The translations under genes and the position numbers were made by a program. Below are positions 17,851 to 25,280 of a stretch of 44,704 nt of DNA, one piece after another. Source of the DNA: DAOTXN01 sp034435435 (GTDB lineage: Bacteria; Chloroflexota; Anaerolineae; S140-20); contig DAOTXN010000147.1 of NCBI GenBank assembly GCA_034435435.1, positions 1-44,704 of the forward strand. The letters are read 5' to 3'. How positions within the stretch are numbered: position 1 is the stretch's first letter; every line of letters starts with the position of its first letter. The notes under the pieces are model-generated. The model saw only the letters and a list, made by a program, of their open reading frames with translations, was not told the origin of the DNA and did not search any database.

Positions 17851-18131
17851 CTACTCCCCAACAATCTTTTCCACCTCCCGCTGGAGCTCCCTATCCGACG
17901 GCGTCGTGTAGATGGTCGTCGTGTCCAACTTTTCGTGACCCAGGATAGCGGCTATCCGGTCCAGGCTCGCGCCGGCCTCGACCAGGTTGTGCCCACACGT
18001 GTGCCGCAGGAAGCCGTGCTTTCCTGGCATACCTGACGACCAGCTGATGCGCAGAGCGTGTCGACGGGCCGGTGCTTTCCTCACCATGTCCCGCAAAAAG
18101 CCGGTCGCCTCATCGAGGATGGAGTGTTTTT
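17851..18131 (-). pseudogene. Tyrosine recombinase C-terminal fragment
   Basis: Only the C-terminal catalytic end of a phage-integrase-type recombinase remains. HGFLRHTCGHNLVEAG supplies the H-x-x-R box, and LGHEKLDTTTIYT supplies the second His and the nucleophilic Tyr. The first Arg and the whole N-terminal core-binding domain are absent. The frame is open upstream to about 18131 and overlaps the end of the intact recombinase, in a different frame; the nearest usable starts are TTG 18096 or ATG 18087. It probably derives from a tandem pair of recombinases of which one was deleted internally. Confidence 0.75.
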
Positions 18132-19027
18132 CACTGCTCCGCCTTTTCCATCCGCGCGGCCAGGTCGTCGGTCGTCGGCTCCGTGTAGATCATCGTCGTC
18201 TCGATGGAAGCGTGCCCCAGAATGGCCGCGAGGTTGCGCAGATCGCCCGGGTTCTCGTCGAGATAGCGTTTGGCGAACGTGTGCCTCAAAACGTGAGCGC
18301 TGACCGCCTGCTCGTCCACGCGGGCCATTCGGGCGTACTTTTTCAACATCCGCCACACCCCCGACCGGGAGCGCAGCGGTCCCCGCTGGCCCACCCACAG
18401 CGGATCGTCCGCGCTCAGGTCTGGGTACACAGCCAAGTAAGCCCGTAACGCCCGGCGCACCGGCGGGGTGAGCGGTACCTCGCGATACACCTCATTCTTG
18501 CCCTTGCGCACCACCACCGCGCCATTGCGCTCCCCGGCGGCCACGTCACCCCGTTTCAGCTCGAGCAGTTCTTCCACGCGCAACCCCGCCCCCAAAAGCA
18601 GCTCGACCATGGCCGCATCCCGCGCGTCCCCGGCGGCGTGCACGTGTCGCAGCAGGCGGCGCACCTGGCCTTTGCCCAGCGCTTTGGGCTGGTGCTTGTC
18701 CCGGCGCACTCCCTTGACCTCGGCGGTGGGATCGTTGCGCAGGTGACCTTTGGCCGTGGCCCACCGATAGAAACGCGAGAGGGCCACCAGGCGTTGGTTG
18801 ATGGTGGCCGGTTTGGCGTGCTCGACGCTTTGTTGGTGGGCCTTCCAGTCGTGAACGTCGCGGGGGATGATGAGGGCCGGGTCGAAGGGCTGGCCGTAGG
18901 TCTGCCGATTACAGCGAGCAAAGTGCCGCAGCGCGCGGGCATAACCGGCCAGGGTGTGCGGGCTTTTGCCATCGCGTTCCAGGTGGGCGAGCCATTCTCC
19001 GACGAGTGCATGGGAGGTGTGGGGCAT
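18131..19027 (-). CDS. Tyrosine recombinase/integrase (XerC/D-like)
   Basis: This complete site-specific recombinase has 298 residues. An N-terminal SAM-like core-binding domain occupies about 1-90. The catalytic domain shows the first Arg (LGAGLRVEELLEL), the H-x-x-R box (SAHVLRHTF), the His of LGHASIETT and the nucleophilic Tyr in TTMIYTEP. Length and motifs match XerC/XerD-type and integron-free chromosomal integrases. It is not next to a tRNA gene, and I could not identify attachment sites. It may have mobilised this part of the island. The direct neighbour downstream is a fragment of a second recombinase. Confidence 0.9.
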   Translation of the reverse strand: MPHTSHALVGEWLAHLERDGKSPHTLAGYARALRHFARCNRQTYGQPFDPALIIPRDVHDWKAHQQSVEHAKPATINQRLVALSRFYRWATAKGHLRNDPTAEVKGVRRDKHQPKALGKGQVRRLLRHVHAAGDARDAAMVELLLGAGLRVEELLELKRGDVAAGERNGAVVVRKGKNEVYREVPLTPPVRRALRAYLAVYPDLSADDPLWVGQRGPLRSRSGVWRMLKKYARMARVDEQAVSAHVLRHTFAKRYLDENPGDLRNLAAILGHASIETTMIYTEPTTDDLAARMEKAEQ

Positions 19028-19187
19028 CGCTTTTTGTCCTCCAGATGCTTATGTTGCCGGATTTTCAGGCGTTAGGCGTGCCAATCAGAGCCAAAACCTG
19101 CCTTGATTATAGTACTTATGTCAAGTCGCGTCAACACAATACCCGTTATGGTGCGTGATTATGGTGACAGCTTTTGCGGCCCACATT

Positions 19188-19216
19188 TTGCTCACCGGGC
19201 GCGGGCATGATATAAT
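19188..19216 (+). promoter_or_regulatory. Strong sigma-70-type promoter
   Basis: TTGCTC at 19188-19193 and a consensus TATAAT at 19211-19216 are separated by 17 bases. This is one of the best promoters in the window. No open reading frame with a ribosome-binding site starts within 200 bases, so it probably drives the structured region 19223-19357 or a long leader of the repressor gene. Confidence 0.7.
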
Positions 19217-19222
19217 CCCTCG

Positions 19223-19357
19223 ACAGAGAAGCAAAGGAGCGCCGACGCTCAGGCTTTTCGCACAGCCAACAAACGATCACCAACACCGCGGTCAGGCAGG
19301 TCTTTTTTGGTCATCGTGACGACCGCATCCTTTTTGTCGGATGCGGCGCTCTCCTGT
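19223..19357 (+). ncRNA. Possible structured small RNA or long leader
   Basis: The region downstream of the promoter at 19188-19216 can fold on itself. AGGAGCGCCG near 19234 pairs with CGGCGC-TC-TCCT near 19345-19356 (two-base bulge). Inside, CCGCATCC (19323-19330) pairs perfectly with GGATGCGG (19339-19346), competing with the closing stem, and GAGCG-CCGA-CGCTC forms a small stem at about 19237-19250. A T-rich stretch (TCTTTTTTGG) lies near 19302. I do not recognise an RNA family. Confidence 0.3.
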
Positions 19358-19400
19358 GCGTTTGGTCTGGTCCGGCGCTCTCAGGGTGCAAAGAGCTTGT

Positions 19401-19416
19401 GTGTGCTCTTGCACAC
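19401..19416 (+). promoter_or_regulatory. Operator-like inverted repeat before the XRE gene
   Basis: GTGTGC and GCACAC form a perfect inverted repeat around the spacer TCTT. It sits about 10 bases before TATAAC (19422-19427), a likely -10, with TTGTGT at 19398 as a weak -35. Position and symmetry fit autorepression by the XRE protein encoded from 19449 or 19479. Confidence 0.45.
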
Positions 19417-19448
19417 TACATTATAACATAGACACTGGATCGTGGCAA

Positions 19449-19721
19449 GTGCCTCGCAGAAAACCGGTCCCCGAAGATATGCAAATCAAGCGGTTGGGAG
19501 AGAAACTCCGCACCGTTCGTGAAAGGGCGGGGCTCACTCTGGATCAAATGGGTGAGGCGCTTGGTAGAACTGAGGAAACCCGTCGCTCTCGCGTGCGGCA
19601 GTGGGAGACCGGCCGGCGAGTCCCCGATCTGATGACAATTCTCCGCTACGCCCGCTTTGCGGGCATCTCCACAGACGTGCTTTTAGACGATAGCCTCGAC
19701 CTGCCGCCAATTGAAAAGTGA
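19449..19721 (+). CDS. XRE-family helix-turn-helix regulator
   Basis: A small DNA-binding protein of about 80-90 residues. The helix-turn-helix spans IKRLGEKLRTVRERAGLTL, then DQMGEALGR, and a recognition region RSRVRQWETGRRVPD, ending with LMTILRYARFAGISTDVLL, the usual XRE tail. The start is uncertain: ATG 19479 begins right at the domain, and GTG 19449 adds ten residues. An inverted repeat lies just upstream (19401-19416). It stands between the recombinase genes and the NYN gene and may control one of them. It resembles phage- and plasmid-type repressors. Confidence 0.75.
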   Translation: MPRRKPVPEDMQIKRLGEKLRTVRERAGLTLDQMGEALGRTEETRRSRVRQWETGRRVPDLMTILRYARFAGISTDVLLDDSLDLPPIEK

Positions 19722-20018
19722 ACACACGCTGGCGCTTCTGATTTCTCTTACCAATGTATAGCCATTGACCCAGTCGCAGTCGGAGTCACTTTTTATGGCT
19801 GCCGCGCTGTGCGCGTCCTCGCAACTGCACTCGCCCTATGCCGCTTTCCGCGCCTTGCTGGACCGTCGCAACGACAGCCGGGATGTGCTGCAGGGCCAAT
19901 TCTCCGATTAATGTCAATTCAGTCGCAGTCGAACCACCGGCAGCTTTTCCAGGATCATTCCGTCCTCTTTTCGTTACACCAGATGAGAGGATCTAATCCT
20001 ACCAACAGGAGGTGAAAC
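19722..20018. other. Intergenic region with a 12-base direct repeat
   Basis: The 297 bases between the XRE and NYN genes hold no convincing gene. CAGTCGCAGTCG occurs twice, at 19771-19782 and 19920-19931, 149 bases apart. TTTCGTTA at 19969-19976 belongs to the recurring leader motif, and the NYN gene has a strong ribosome-binding site (ACAGGAGGTGAAAC) at 20004-20017. Confidence 0.5.
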
Positions 20019-20606
20019 ATGCAAATCGTACCCAACACTCTGACTCACGAGCGCGTGGTAGCCTTTGTGGACTATCACAACACCGTCCACGCTCTGCGCC
20101 GCGAGGGCCGCCGCATCGACCTGGGCGCGCTACGCGCATACCTGGCCGAAGGCCGCCACTTACTGGAGGCCTTCCTCTACATCGCCACCCATCCGCGCCC
20201 CGAGCGCTACGAGGCCGACGCCGCCACACTACACCGCTTGCGCCAGCACGGCTTCCTCGTCCGCACCAAGATGGGCCAACTCCTGCCCAACGGTCGCCTC
20301 AAGTGCGACTTTGATCTCGAAATGGCCCTGGACGTCCAGGAGTTCGCTGCCCGCACCCATCCCGACATCATCGTCCTGGTCAGCGGCGACGGCGATTTCG
20401 CCCCCCTGGTGCAGCGGCTGCGTCTTCAGGGCGTCCGCGTCGAAGTCGCCTCGACCCCGGGCAGCGTCTCGGCGAACCTGCGGGCGATGGCCAATGGATT
20501 CGTTGACCTCACCCGCCTGGGCGACGTCGTAGACCATCTGGGCCTGCCCGAAGCGGAACACATCCTCGCCGGCACGCCTATCGCCGCGACTGAGCTGGCG
20601 CTCTAG
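20019..20606 (+). CDS. NYN-domain (LabA/DUF88-like) PIN-fold nuclease
   Basis: This 195-residue protein is a probable metal-dependent ribonuclease of the NYN branch of PIN-like proteins. The acidic residues expected at the active site are visible: D18 in AFVDYHN, the pair in KCDFDLEMALD, and SGDGDF in the fourth strand. The closing helix and strand (GVRVEVASTPGSVSANLR) are typical. It is followed by a perfect hairpin and then the ubiquitin-like operon on the same strand. The two share the TTTCGTTA leader motif and a nearly identical ribosome-binding site (AGGAGGTGAAMC), so joint expression is plausible. A second NYN protein is encoded at 40126. Confidence 0.85.
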   Translation: MQIVPNTLTHERVVAFVDYHNTVHALRREGRRIDLGALRAYLAEGRHLLEAFLYIATHPRPERYEADAATLHRLRQHGFLVRTKMGQLLPNGRLKCDFDLEMALDVQEFAARTHPDIIVLVSGDGDFAPLVQRLRLQGVRVEVASTPGSVSANLRAMANGFVDLTRLGDVVDHLGLPEAEHILAGTPIAATELAL

Positions 20607-20613
20607 GGGCAGC

Positions 20614-20646
20614 GGCAGGGAGTTGGCCTTCCGTCAACTCCCTGCC
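20614..20646 (+). terminator. Perfect 12-bp hairpin after the NYN gene
   Basis: GGCAGGGAGTTG and CAACTCCCTGCC form a perfect stem around a nine-base loop, 8 bases after the NYN stop codon. The T-run is weak, but the position suits a transcript 3' end. The TTTCGTTA motif (20660-20667) follows 13 bases later. Confidence 0.6.
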
Positions 20647-20729
20647 ATCCCAGGATTGGTTTCGTTATGAGAGACAGAGGGCTAACCAGCCCGTCGCGTC
20701 ATCCGACTCACGCAAACAGGAGGTGAACC

Positions 20730-20936
20730 ATGGCCACTGCCATCATCAATGGGCGTCGCGTCCAGATCCCGCCCGTCGCCAAGGTGGAAGACATCCGCAA
20801 GGCCGGCGGGATCGACGAGGGCCGCACCATCATCCAGCGTCGTCGCGAAGGCAACTATGTGGTGCGCCCCGGCGAGGAGGTGCCCGTCCAAGACGGCGAC
20901 GTCTTTGTGGACGCGCCCCCACGCATCAAGGGCTAA
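20730..20936 (+). CDS. Ubiquitin-like protein (ThiS/MoaD-type beta-grasp)
   Basis: This 68-residue protein has the pattern of a beta-grasp Ubl: strands MATAIINGRRVQIPP, a central helix VEDIRKAGG, and late strands NYVVRPGEEVPVQDGDVFV. It ends in RIKG with glycine as the last residue, so it needs no proteolytic trimming to expose a C-terminal Gly. It has a single terminal Gly rather than the usual GG. The E2-like and JAB-E1 genes follow on the same strand, which makes it the likely conjugated modifier. Its ribosome-binding site is strong (ACAGGAGGTGAACC). A hairpin between it and the E2 gene may allow it to be made in excess. Confidence 0.75.
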   Translation: MATAIINGRRVQIPPVAKVEDIRKAGGIDEGRTIIQRRREGNYVVRPGEEVPVQDGDVFVDAPPRIKG

Positions 20937-20948
20937 CGCCCCCCAAGT

Positions 20949-21001
20949 CTTCCCAAAGGCTCCCGCCTTTCTCCCCGCCGCCGCTGTAGGCCTTTGGGAA
21001 G
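20949..21001 (+). promoter_or_regulatory. Intercistronic hairpin between Ubl and E2 genes
   Basis: CTTCCCAAAGGC and GCCTTTGGGAAG form a perfect 12-bp stem with a 29-base loop. It ends just before the E2 ribosome-binding site (AAAAAAGGAGG). A stem here could protect the 3' end of a short Ubl mRNA or attenuate the downstream genes, giving more modifier than enzyme. Confidence 0.55.
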
Positions 21002-21026
21002 GCCCCCTCAAAAAAGGAGGCCGCCA

Positions 21027-21518
21027 ATGGCTCTCGACTGGCTCAAATCGAAAATGGAACAGAACCGGGAACCAGATGCCAACCGCCGCAATCAGCGGAT
21101 TGACGCCGAAGTCATGATGATTGCGCCGCGCTTCAGCCGCCCGCCTTATCAAGGCTTGGTTTATGACGACCAGGGACGCGACTGGCTGGTCGTCCCCGAT
21201 TATCCGCTGCCCGACCGCTTTCGGGATCGCCAGGCCGACTTGCTCATCGTCTTTCCCGAGACCTATCCTGAAACGCCGCCCATCGGCTTTTACCTCAACC
21301 AGCAGTTTCCACTGCGCAACGGCGCGCACGATGCGCATGCCACCGGCAAAGCCTATCACGGCGCCCCGGACCTGACCGATCAGGGTTGGCACTGGTATTG
21401 CGTGCAGATGGACATGGCCACCGCCGGCGCGTGGCGTCCCCAGATCGACCATCGCCAGCCGGACAACTTGTGGACCTTTTTGAACATGGTTCGAGAGGCC
21501 CTGACCAACGACGATTAG
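21027..21518 (+). CDS. E2/UBC-like protein (prokaryotic E2 family E-like)
   Basis: This 163-residue protein has the UBC-fold pattern: strands followed by FPETYPETPPIGFYL, the characteristic YP-x-x-PP segment, then a loop and WHWYCVQM, and a C-terminal helix DNLWTFLNMVREAL. C125 in WYC is the only cysteine in the protein, which strongly suggests it is the thioester site. The start is ATG 21027 after AAAAAAGGAGG. It lies between the Ubl and the JAB-E1 genes. Operons of this composition are known from comparative genomics, and related Bil systems modify phage structural proteins. A target for this one cannot be inferred from sequence. Confidence 0.75.
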   Translation: MALDWLKSKMEQNREPDANRRNQRIDAEVMMIAPRFSRPPYQGLVYDDQGRDWLVVPDYPLPDRFRDRQADLLIVFPETYPETPPIGFYLNQQFPLRNGAHDAHATGKAYHGAPDLTDQGWHWYCVQMDMATAGAWRPQIDHRQPDNLWTFLNMVREALTNDD

Positions 21519-21547
21519 CCAACCAGCCATCCGAAAGGAGGAGCCTG

Positions 21548-23104
21548 ATGAACTACACCCTCTCACTCACACGACACGCAGCCGAAACGTTGCAAGCCCA
21601 TCTCCTGGGCGACCGGAGCCGCGAGCAGATGGCCATCACCTTGTGCGGCGTCAACCGGCTGCGCCGCGAGCTGCGCTTGCTGGTGCGCGACGTGATCCTG
21701 CTGCCGCCTGACGCCTTCCGTCACCAGACCGCCGCCTATCTGGAACTCAAGCCCGAAGTGCAGGCCCACGTCCACCGCCGGGCGCACCAGCATAGGCTGG
21801 TGCAGGTAGACTGGCACAGCCATCCTGCACCCGGTTTGCCTGCCACCTTCTCGGCTGTGGATGACCGGCACGAGGCAGCCCAGGCCCTCTACCTGGCTCA
21901 ACGCATGGACGGCGTGCCTTACGGATCAGTCGTCGTCAGTCCGCAGGCGCTCGACGCCCGCTTGTGGATCGTGACGCAACGAGGACGGAAAGGGCGGGCC
22001 GCGCCGACGCCGGCGCACCCCCAGGCCCACCCGCTAAACGCCGTGCTCTTCGGCGACCTGCAGCGTCGAATTCCCCTCAGCGCCCAACAGCAGGCGGATG
22101 CGCCGGGCCTCTCTGCGATCTTTGACCGCCAGGTGCGGGCCTTTGGCGCGGCCTTTCAGCGCCAGGTCGCTCAACTGCGCGTCGGCGTCGTCGGCCTGGG
22201 CGGGTTGGGCAGCGCGCTGGCGGCGCATCTGGCGCGTATGGGCGTGCGCGACTGGGTGCTGGTAGACCCCGACGTGGTGGAGCTGTCCAATCTGAACCGC
22301 CTGGTCAATGCCACGTTGACAGACGCGCAGAAAAACCGGCCCAAGGTCTACGTCGCTCGCAGCAGCGTGCGCCAGGCCCAGCCCCAGGCCCGCGTGCGCG
22401 CGATGCAGGTTGACGCCTTTGATCCCGCCGCGCAGCGCGCTCTCAAGGCTTGCGACCTGCTCATCCTCGCCACCGACAATCACAGCAGCCGCATGGCCCT
22501 CAACCGGCTGGCCGCGCAATACCCCATCCCGCTGCTCCACGTCGGATTCAACATCAGCGTTGGACCAGTTGGCAACTTGTCCGACGTTAGCGGCGAGCTT
22601 GTCATCCCCGACCTGGGACAGTGGTGTCTGCAATGCGCCGGCATCGTGAACCCACAGCAGGCGGGTTGGGAGCTGGCGTCCGACTCGCAGCGAGACCTCT
22701 TGCGCCAACGCGGTTACGTAACCGACACGCCCGCGCCTGCCGTGGGCCACCTGGACGGCGTGGTGGCTGCGTTGGCCGCCGCCGAGGTGCACAACCTGGC
22801 AAGCCGCTACAAGCCCCAGCAGCGCTACCTGACCTACGACGCGCTGCGCGGAGAACTGGCGCCCTTGCAGGTGACGCCCAGCGGCGATTGCCCGGTGTGT
22901 AGCCTCGATCACGGCGTGCTGGGGTTGGGCGACTTGGAGCCGCTACCGGATTACACCCGGCAGGCGACGCTGCTCCTGCCGCCTTCGGTTGCTCGCCCGC
23001 TGCCGGACATCCCTGGCCCCAACGGGAAAACGCTCCAAACGGCCACGCCCCTGCCCGACCGCACGGCGCGCGCCCGCCGAATGCGGGCGGCGCTGGACGA
23101 ATAG
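21548..23104 (+). CDS. JAB protease-ThiF/E1 fusion protein
   Basis: Two enzymes in one chain of 518 residues. The N-terminal JAB/JAMM domain (about 1-160) has the metal ligands H90 and H92 (VDWHSHP) and S102/D105 (FSAVDD). The ThiF/E1 adenylation domain starts near residue 205 with the nucleotide loop VGLGGLGSALA, then LVDPDVVELSNLNR and LATDN. Two CxxC pairs (WCLQCAG and CPVCSLD) probably bind structural zinc. E1 would activate the Ubl C-terminus and pass it to C125 of the E2, and JAB would remove it again. Fusing activation and removal in one protein differs from Bil operons, where the two are separate. The ATG at 21548 follows AAAGGAGGAGCCTG. Confidence 0.9.
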   Translation: MNYTLSLTRHAAETLQAHLLGDRSREQMAITLCGVNRLRRELRLLVRDVILLPPDAFRHQTAAYLELKPEVQAHVHRRAHQHRLVQVDWHSHPAPGLPATFSAVDDRHEAAQALYLAQRMDGVPYGSVVVSPQALDARLWIVTQRGRKGRAAPTPAHPQAHPLNAVLFGDLQRRIPLSAQQQADAPGLSAIFDRQVRAFGAAFQRQVAQLRVGVVGLGGLGSALAAHLARMGVRDWVLVDPDVVELSNLNRLVNATLTDAQKNRPKVYVARSSVRQAQPQARVRAMQVDAFDPAAQRALKACDLLILATDNHSSRMALNRLAAQYPIPLLHVGFNISVGPVGNLSDVSGELVIPDLGQWCLQCAGIVNPQQAGWELASDSQRDLLRQRGYVTDTPAPAVGHLDGVVAALAAAEVHNLASRYKPQQRYLTYDALRGELAPLQVTPSGDCPVCSLDHGVLGLGDLEPLPDYTRQATLLLPPSVARPLPDIPGPNGKTLQTATPLPDRTARARRMRAALDE

Positions 23105-23134
23105 GAATCAGCCTGACGCTGGGCCGGGCGACTC

Positions 23135-23170
23135 CCCCCGGTTGTTCCAAGCGACCGGGGGTTCTTTATT
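23135..23170. terminator. Terminator of the ubiquitin-like operon
   Basis: CCCCCGGT (23135-23142) pairs with ACCGGGGG (23154-23161), followed by TTCTTTATT. This is a rho-independent terminator for the plus strand. The convergent CARF gene ends inside it at 23166, so it may act in both directions. Confidence 0.75.
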
Positions 23171-23810
23171 CGAATCGTGTGACAAAGACGCCGCGCTGGG
23201 TGTGGGGAAGAGGTTTGTTGTCAGCGTCGTAATCCGAGCGCACGTACTGGCAATCCACGCGGCGCTCGGTCGCCACGGAAAAGGCGCCGGCCGACATGAT
23301 GGCCGTGCCGCCGGTAATGTCTATGGCCGTCCTGGACAGTTCTACCCGATGTTGGGCCAACCAATCCAGCAAAAAAGCCGTCTTGGCCCGCACCTCGACC
23401 ACGCTCCAGGGATCCACGCTCTCTTTTTGGATGCAATCCGCCTCCAGCCCAGACGCCTCGGCAACCACGGCGGCGAGCTCTTCGGTTTGGCGGCTGCAGA
23501 TCAGCCCCAACCAGGCCGGTTTTTGCCGCTGCAAGGCCAGCAGGAGTGTATCTTTTTGGCCCCCGACGGTGAAAATCAGGCCGTCGCGCGGTATTTGAAA
23601 GGCTTCGCCGGCCCCGTAGCGCGGTCGGCGGCGGCGCAGCAGCGCGACCAGCCAGAATATCACGACCAGCAAAACCAGCCCGCCCAACGTGGTGACGGCC
23701 AACAGCAACAAACTGCCGGTGAAAGCGGCGCTGACTACGCTCTGCAGCCAGATGCCGGCGATCAACAGCTCGACCCAGCGGCTCTGAAAAAAGCGTTTGA
23801 TCTCGTGCAT
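23166..23810 (-). CDS. Membrane-anchored CARF-domain protein
   Basis: This 214-residue protein has an N-terminal membrane part with two hydrophobic helices (about 12-32 and 34-57, ending in LVALLRRRRPR) and a cytoplasmic CARF domain. CARF features are the first strand and helix (LIFTVGGQKDTLLLALQRQKP is the region, at about residues 79-99) and the second signature AIDITGGTAIMSAGAF near residue 170. CARF domains bind cyclic oligoadenylates made by Cas10. A CARF fused to membrane helices suggests an effector that acts on the membrane after phage detection. It is last in the MNT-HEPN-RQC-Csx15 operon, 9 bases after csx15, with ribosome-binding site AGGAGGCGCCC. Confidence 0.75.
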   Translation of the reverse strand: MHEIKRFFQSRWVELLIAGIWLQSVVSAAFTGSLLLLAVTTLGGLVLLVVIFWLVALLRRRRPRYGAGEAFQIPRDGLIFTVGGQKDTLLLALQRQKPAWLGLICSRQTEELAAVVAEASGLEADCIQKESVDPWSVVEVRAKTAFLLDWLAQHRVELSRTAIDITGGTAIMSAGAFSVATERRVDCQYVRSDYDADNKPLPHTQRGVFVTRFE

Positions 23811-23819
23811 GGGCGCCTC

Positions 23820-24206
23820 CTACACCTGGCGGGCGACCCGCGCCGCCTCGCGCAGAGCTTGTAGATTGACGATTTCCGCGATCTCGAACTGGGGCGGGGT
23901 GCTCCCGGCCACGGGCCGCATCCACACCACCGCCGGAAAGTAGCCCATCCGCCCGTGCAGTTCGGGCAGCAGGGCGACCGCCGCCGGGGCATAAGCCGGG
24001 GGGTTGATCAGCAGCGGGAGGGTCTGCCACTCCTGGGGCGTCAGGTCGGCGCGGTCGGCGATCTCGGCGATCTGTTCAGCCAGCGGGAGGTCGTGGGTGA
24101 TGTGCACTTGCACGTCGATGACGCGCGCGACGGGCTGGCCGGTCAAGGCTTCGACCTGAGCCAGGTGGTCGGGGGTTAGCGGGTGGGCAAAGTTGAGGAG
24201 GATCAT
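23820..24206 (-). CDS. csx15: Csx15-family CRISPR-associated protein
   Basis: This 128-residue protein begins MILLNFAHPLTPDHLAQVE, which matches my memory of the Csx15 family (N-terminal strand and helix with NF-x-HPLT). Csx15 is found in type III loci and has been linked to binding of cyclic oligoadenylates, so a role in tuning or ending the signal is likely. The ATG overlaps the stop of the RQC gene (ATGA at 24203-24206), so the two are translationally coupled. No catalytic residues can be named with confidence. The membrane CARF gene follows directly. Confidence 0.7.
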   Translation of the reverse strand: MILLNFAHPLTPDHLAQVEALTGQPVARVIDVQVHITHDLPLAEQIAEIADRADLTPQEWQTLPLLINPPAYAPAAVALLPELHGRMGYFPAVVWMRPVAGSTPPQFEIAEIVNLQALREAARVARQV

Positions 24207-24844
24207 TTGCGTTGAGCGGGCCGGTCAGGATGTGGGAGCGGCTGTTCGCCTAACGTGTGCAAGGTGTGGTTGATCGCCGTGCGTAGCTTGCGCACCTCGC
24301 GAGCGAACCAGGTTCGCAGCATGGGGGCCAGGTCGCGTCGCTGGCGCTGCTCGATAGCCTGGAGCAGCAAAAGCTTGATGTCGCGGTGAATCGTCTCCAG
24401 CCGGGGCCACACCCGGTCTGGCTGGCCGGCCCCTTCGACGGAGCTCAAGGCGGGCGCCTGCCACTCTTCGAACCAGCCCAACAGCCGCTCCACCCACAGC
24501 GCCTTGACCCGTTCCCAACCCTGTGGCGAGTGGTAGAGCAGGGGGACGTCGCGGTCGTATTCGATGCGCAGCCAGTGATGATAGATGCACCAATCCACCT
24601 TGCGGGCGATTTGCTCGGCGGTGAGGTGTTGCAGCGCGCCATAGTCGGGCAGTTGGTCCCACTCCCACTCTAGCGCTTTTTTGCTGCGCGAGCCGTTGAG
24701 GATCAGTGTCAACCCGCTGCGGCCGGCTGCGCCGACAATGGCGTCGGCAGCCATCAAGATGGCGTTTATTTCGTCCTGGGCCGGCGGTTCGGCCGGCAGG
24801 ACGAGGGTGACGGGGATGGGAGAACGTTTACGACGGCGGGGCAT
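24203..24844 (-). CDS. RQC-minor-type winged-helix DNA-binding protein
   Basis: This 213-residue protein contains a segment resembling the RecQ C-terminal (RQC) winged helix seen in the 'RQC-minor' families: RSGLTLILNGSRSKKALEW, then LPDYGALQHLTAEQI and KVDWCIYHHWLRIEYDRDVP. The rest is helical. Its role in type III loci is unknown; DNA or RNA-structure binding is an inference. A short in-frame insertion (PALSSVEGAGQ, about residues 130-140) corresponds to a repetitive palindrome-like element at 24430-24454. It overlaps the HEPN gene upstream (17 bases) and csx15 downstream. A decayed second copy of its 5' end lies at 25883-26022. Confidence 0.65.
   Translation of the reverse strand: MPRRRKRSPIPVTLVLPAEPPAQDEINAILMAADAIVGAAGRSGLTLILNGSRSKKALEWEWDQLPDYGALQHLTAEQIARKVDWCIYHHWLRIEYDRDVPLLYHSPQGWERVKALWVERLLGWFEEWQAPALSSVEGAGQPDRVWPRLETIHRDIKLLLLQAIEQRQRRDLAPMLRTWFAREVRKLRTAINHTLHTLGEQPLPHPDRPAQRK
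24430..24454. repeat. Short repetitive element inside the RQC gene
   Basis: CCCTTCGACGGAGCTCAAGG is a variant of a widespread small bacterial repeat of the form CCCTTCGACAAGCTCAGGG. It adds about ten residues in frame (minus strand PALSSVEGAG) between two helical parts of the protein. A related sequence, CCCGAGCTCGTCGAGGGA, lies inside the TPR-NYN gene at 40774-40791. Confidence 0.5.
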
Positions 24845-25280
24845 CGTTGTTCTTGGCCTCGGTAAATTCTTCCAAGAGCCGCTGGCTCATTTCCAACACC
24901 AGCGTCGCCTCTTTCAGGGCCTCGTCCGCGTCAAGCTGGGAAAAAATAACCTGGGGCGGCAGCGCCAACTCTTCGTCGCCGTAGATACTTACTTCCCTGT
25001 CCTTGCGCAAGCTCCTGGAAACGTGAATCAGGCGGTCCAACTGGGCTTGAAACCACGGGGGAAACAATTCCCGGTTTTCCCGCATAAAGAAACCCACGTC
25101 GTGCACTCTGGGGACTTCGAGACCCACGAGCCTCAAAACGGCCTTGAGGGCCATCTCGACACACTCTTGACAGCGCCGGACGGCCAGGTGCCACACGCCA
25201 TCGCTTTGAGCCATCCTGGCTTGCTTGAGGGAGTATGCAGCGGTCACGAGATAGCCCTGCGCCATTTCTTCGTTGGTCAT
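24828..25280 (-). CDS. HEPN-domain protein (MNT partner)
   Basis: This 150-residue all-helical protein carries the HEPN pattern: YLVTAAYSLKQARMAQ, RRCQECVEMALKAVLRLVG and EVPRVHDVGFFM. The classical RNase motif R-x4-6-H is only loosely met (RLVGLEVPRVH), so toxicity is uncertain. It is encoded right after a minimal nucleotidyltransferase gene with an ATGA overlap (25277-25280), the arrangement of MNT-HEPN toxin-antitoxin pairs, in which MNT modifies and silences the HEPN RNase. Here the pair heads an operon with RQC-minor, Csx15 and a CARF protein, an uncommon setting that may link it to type III signalling. Confidence 0.8.
   Translation of the reverse strand: MTNEEMAQGYLVTAAYSLKQARMAQSDGVWHLAVRRCQECVEMALKAVLRLVGLEVPRVHDVGFFMRENRELFPPWFQAQLDRLIHVSRSLRKDREVSIYGDEELALPPQVIFSQLDADEALKEATLVLEMSQRLLEEFTEAKNNDAPPS

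Noticed and set aside
19809..20015. Small gene ahead of the NYN gene
   Set aside because: No ribosome-binding site or family features. It runs through the leader motif and overlaps the NYN ribosome-binding site.
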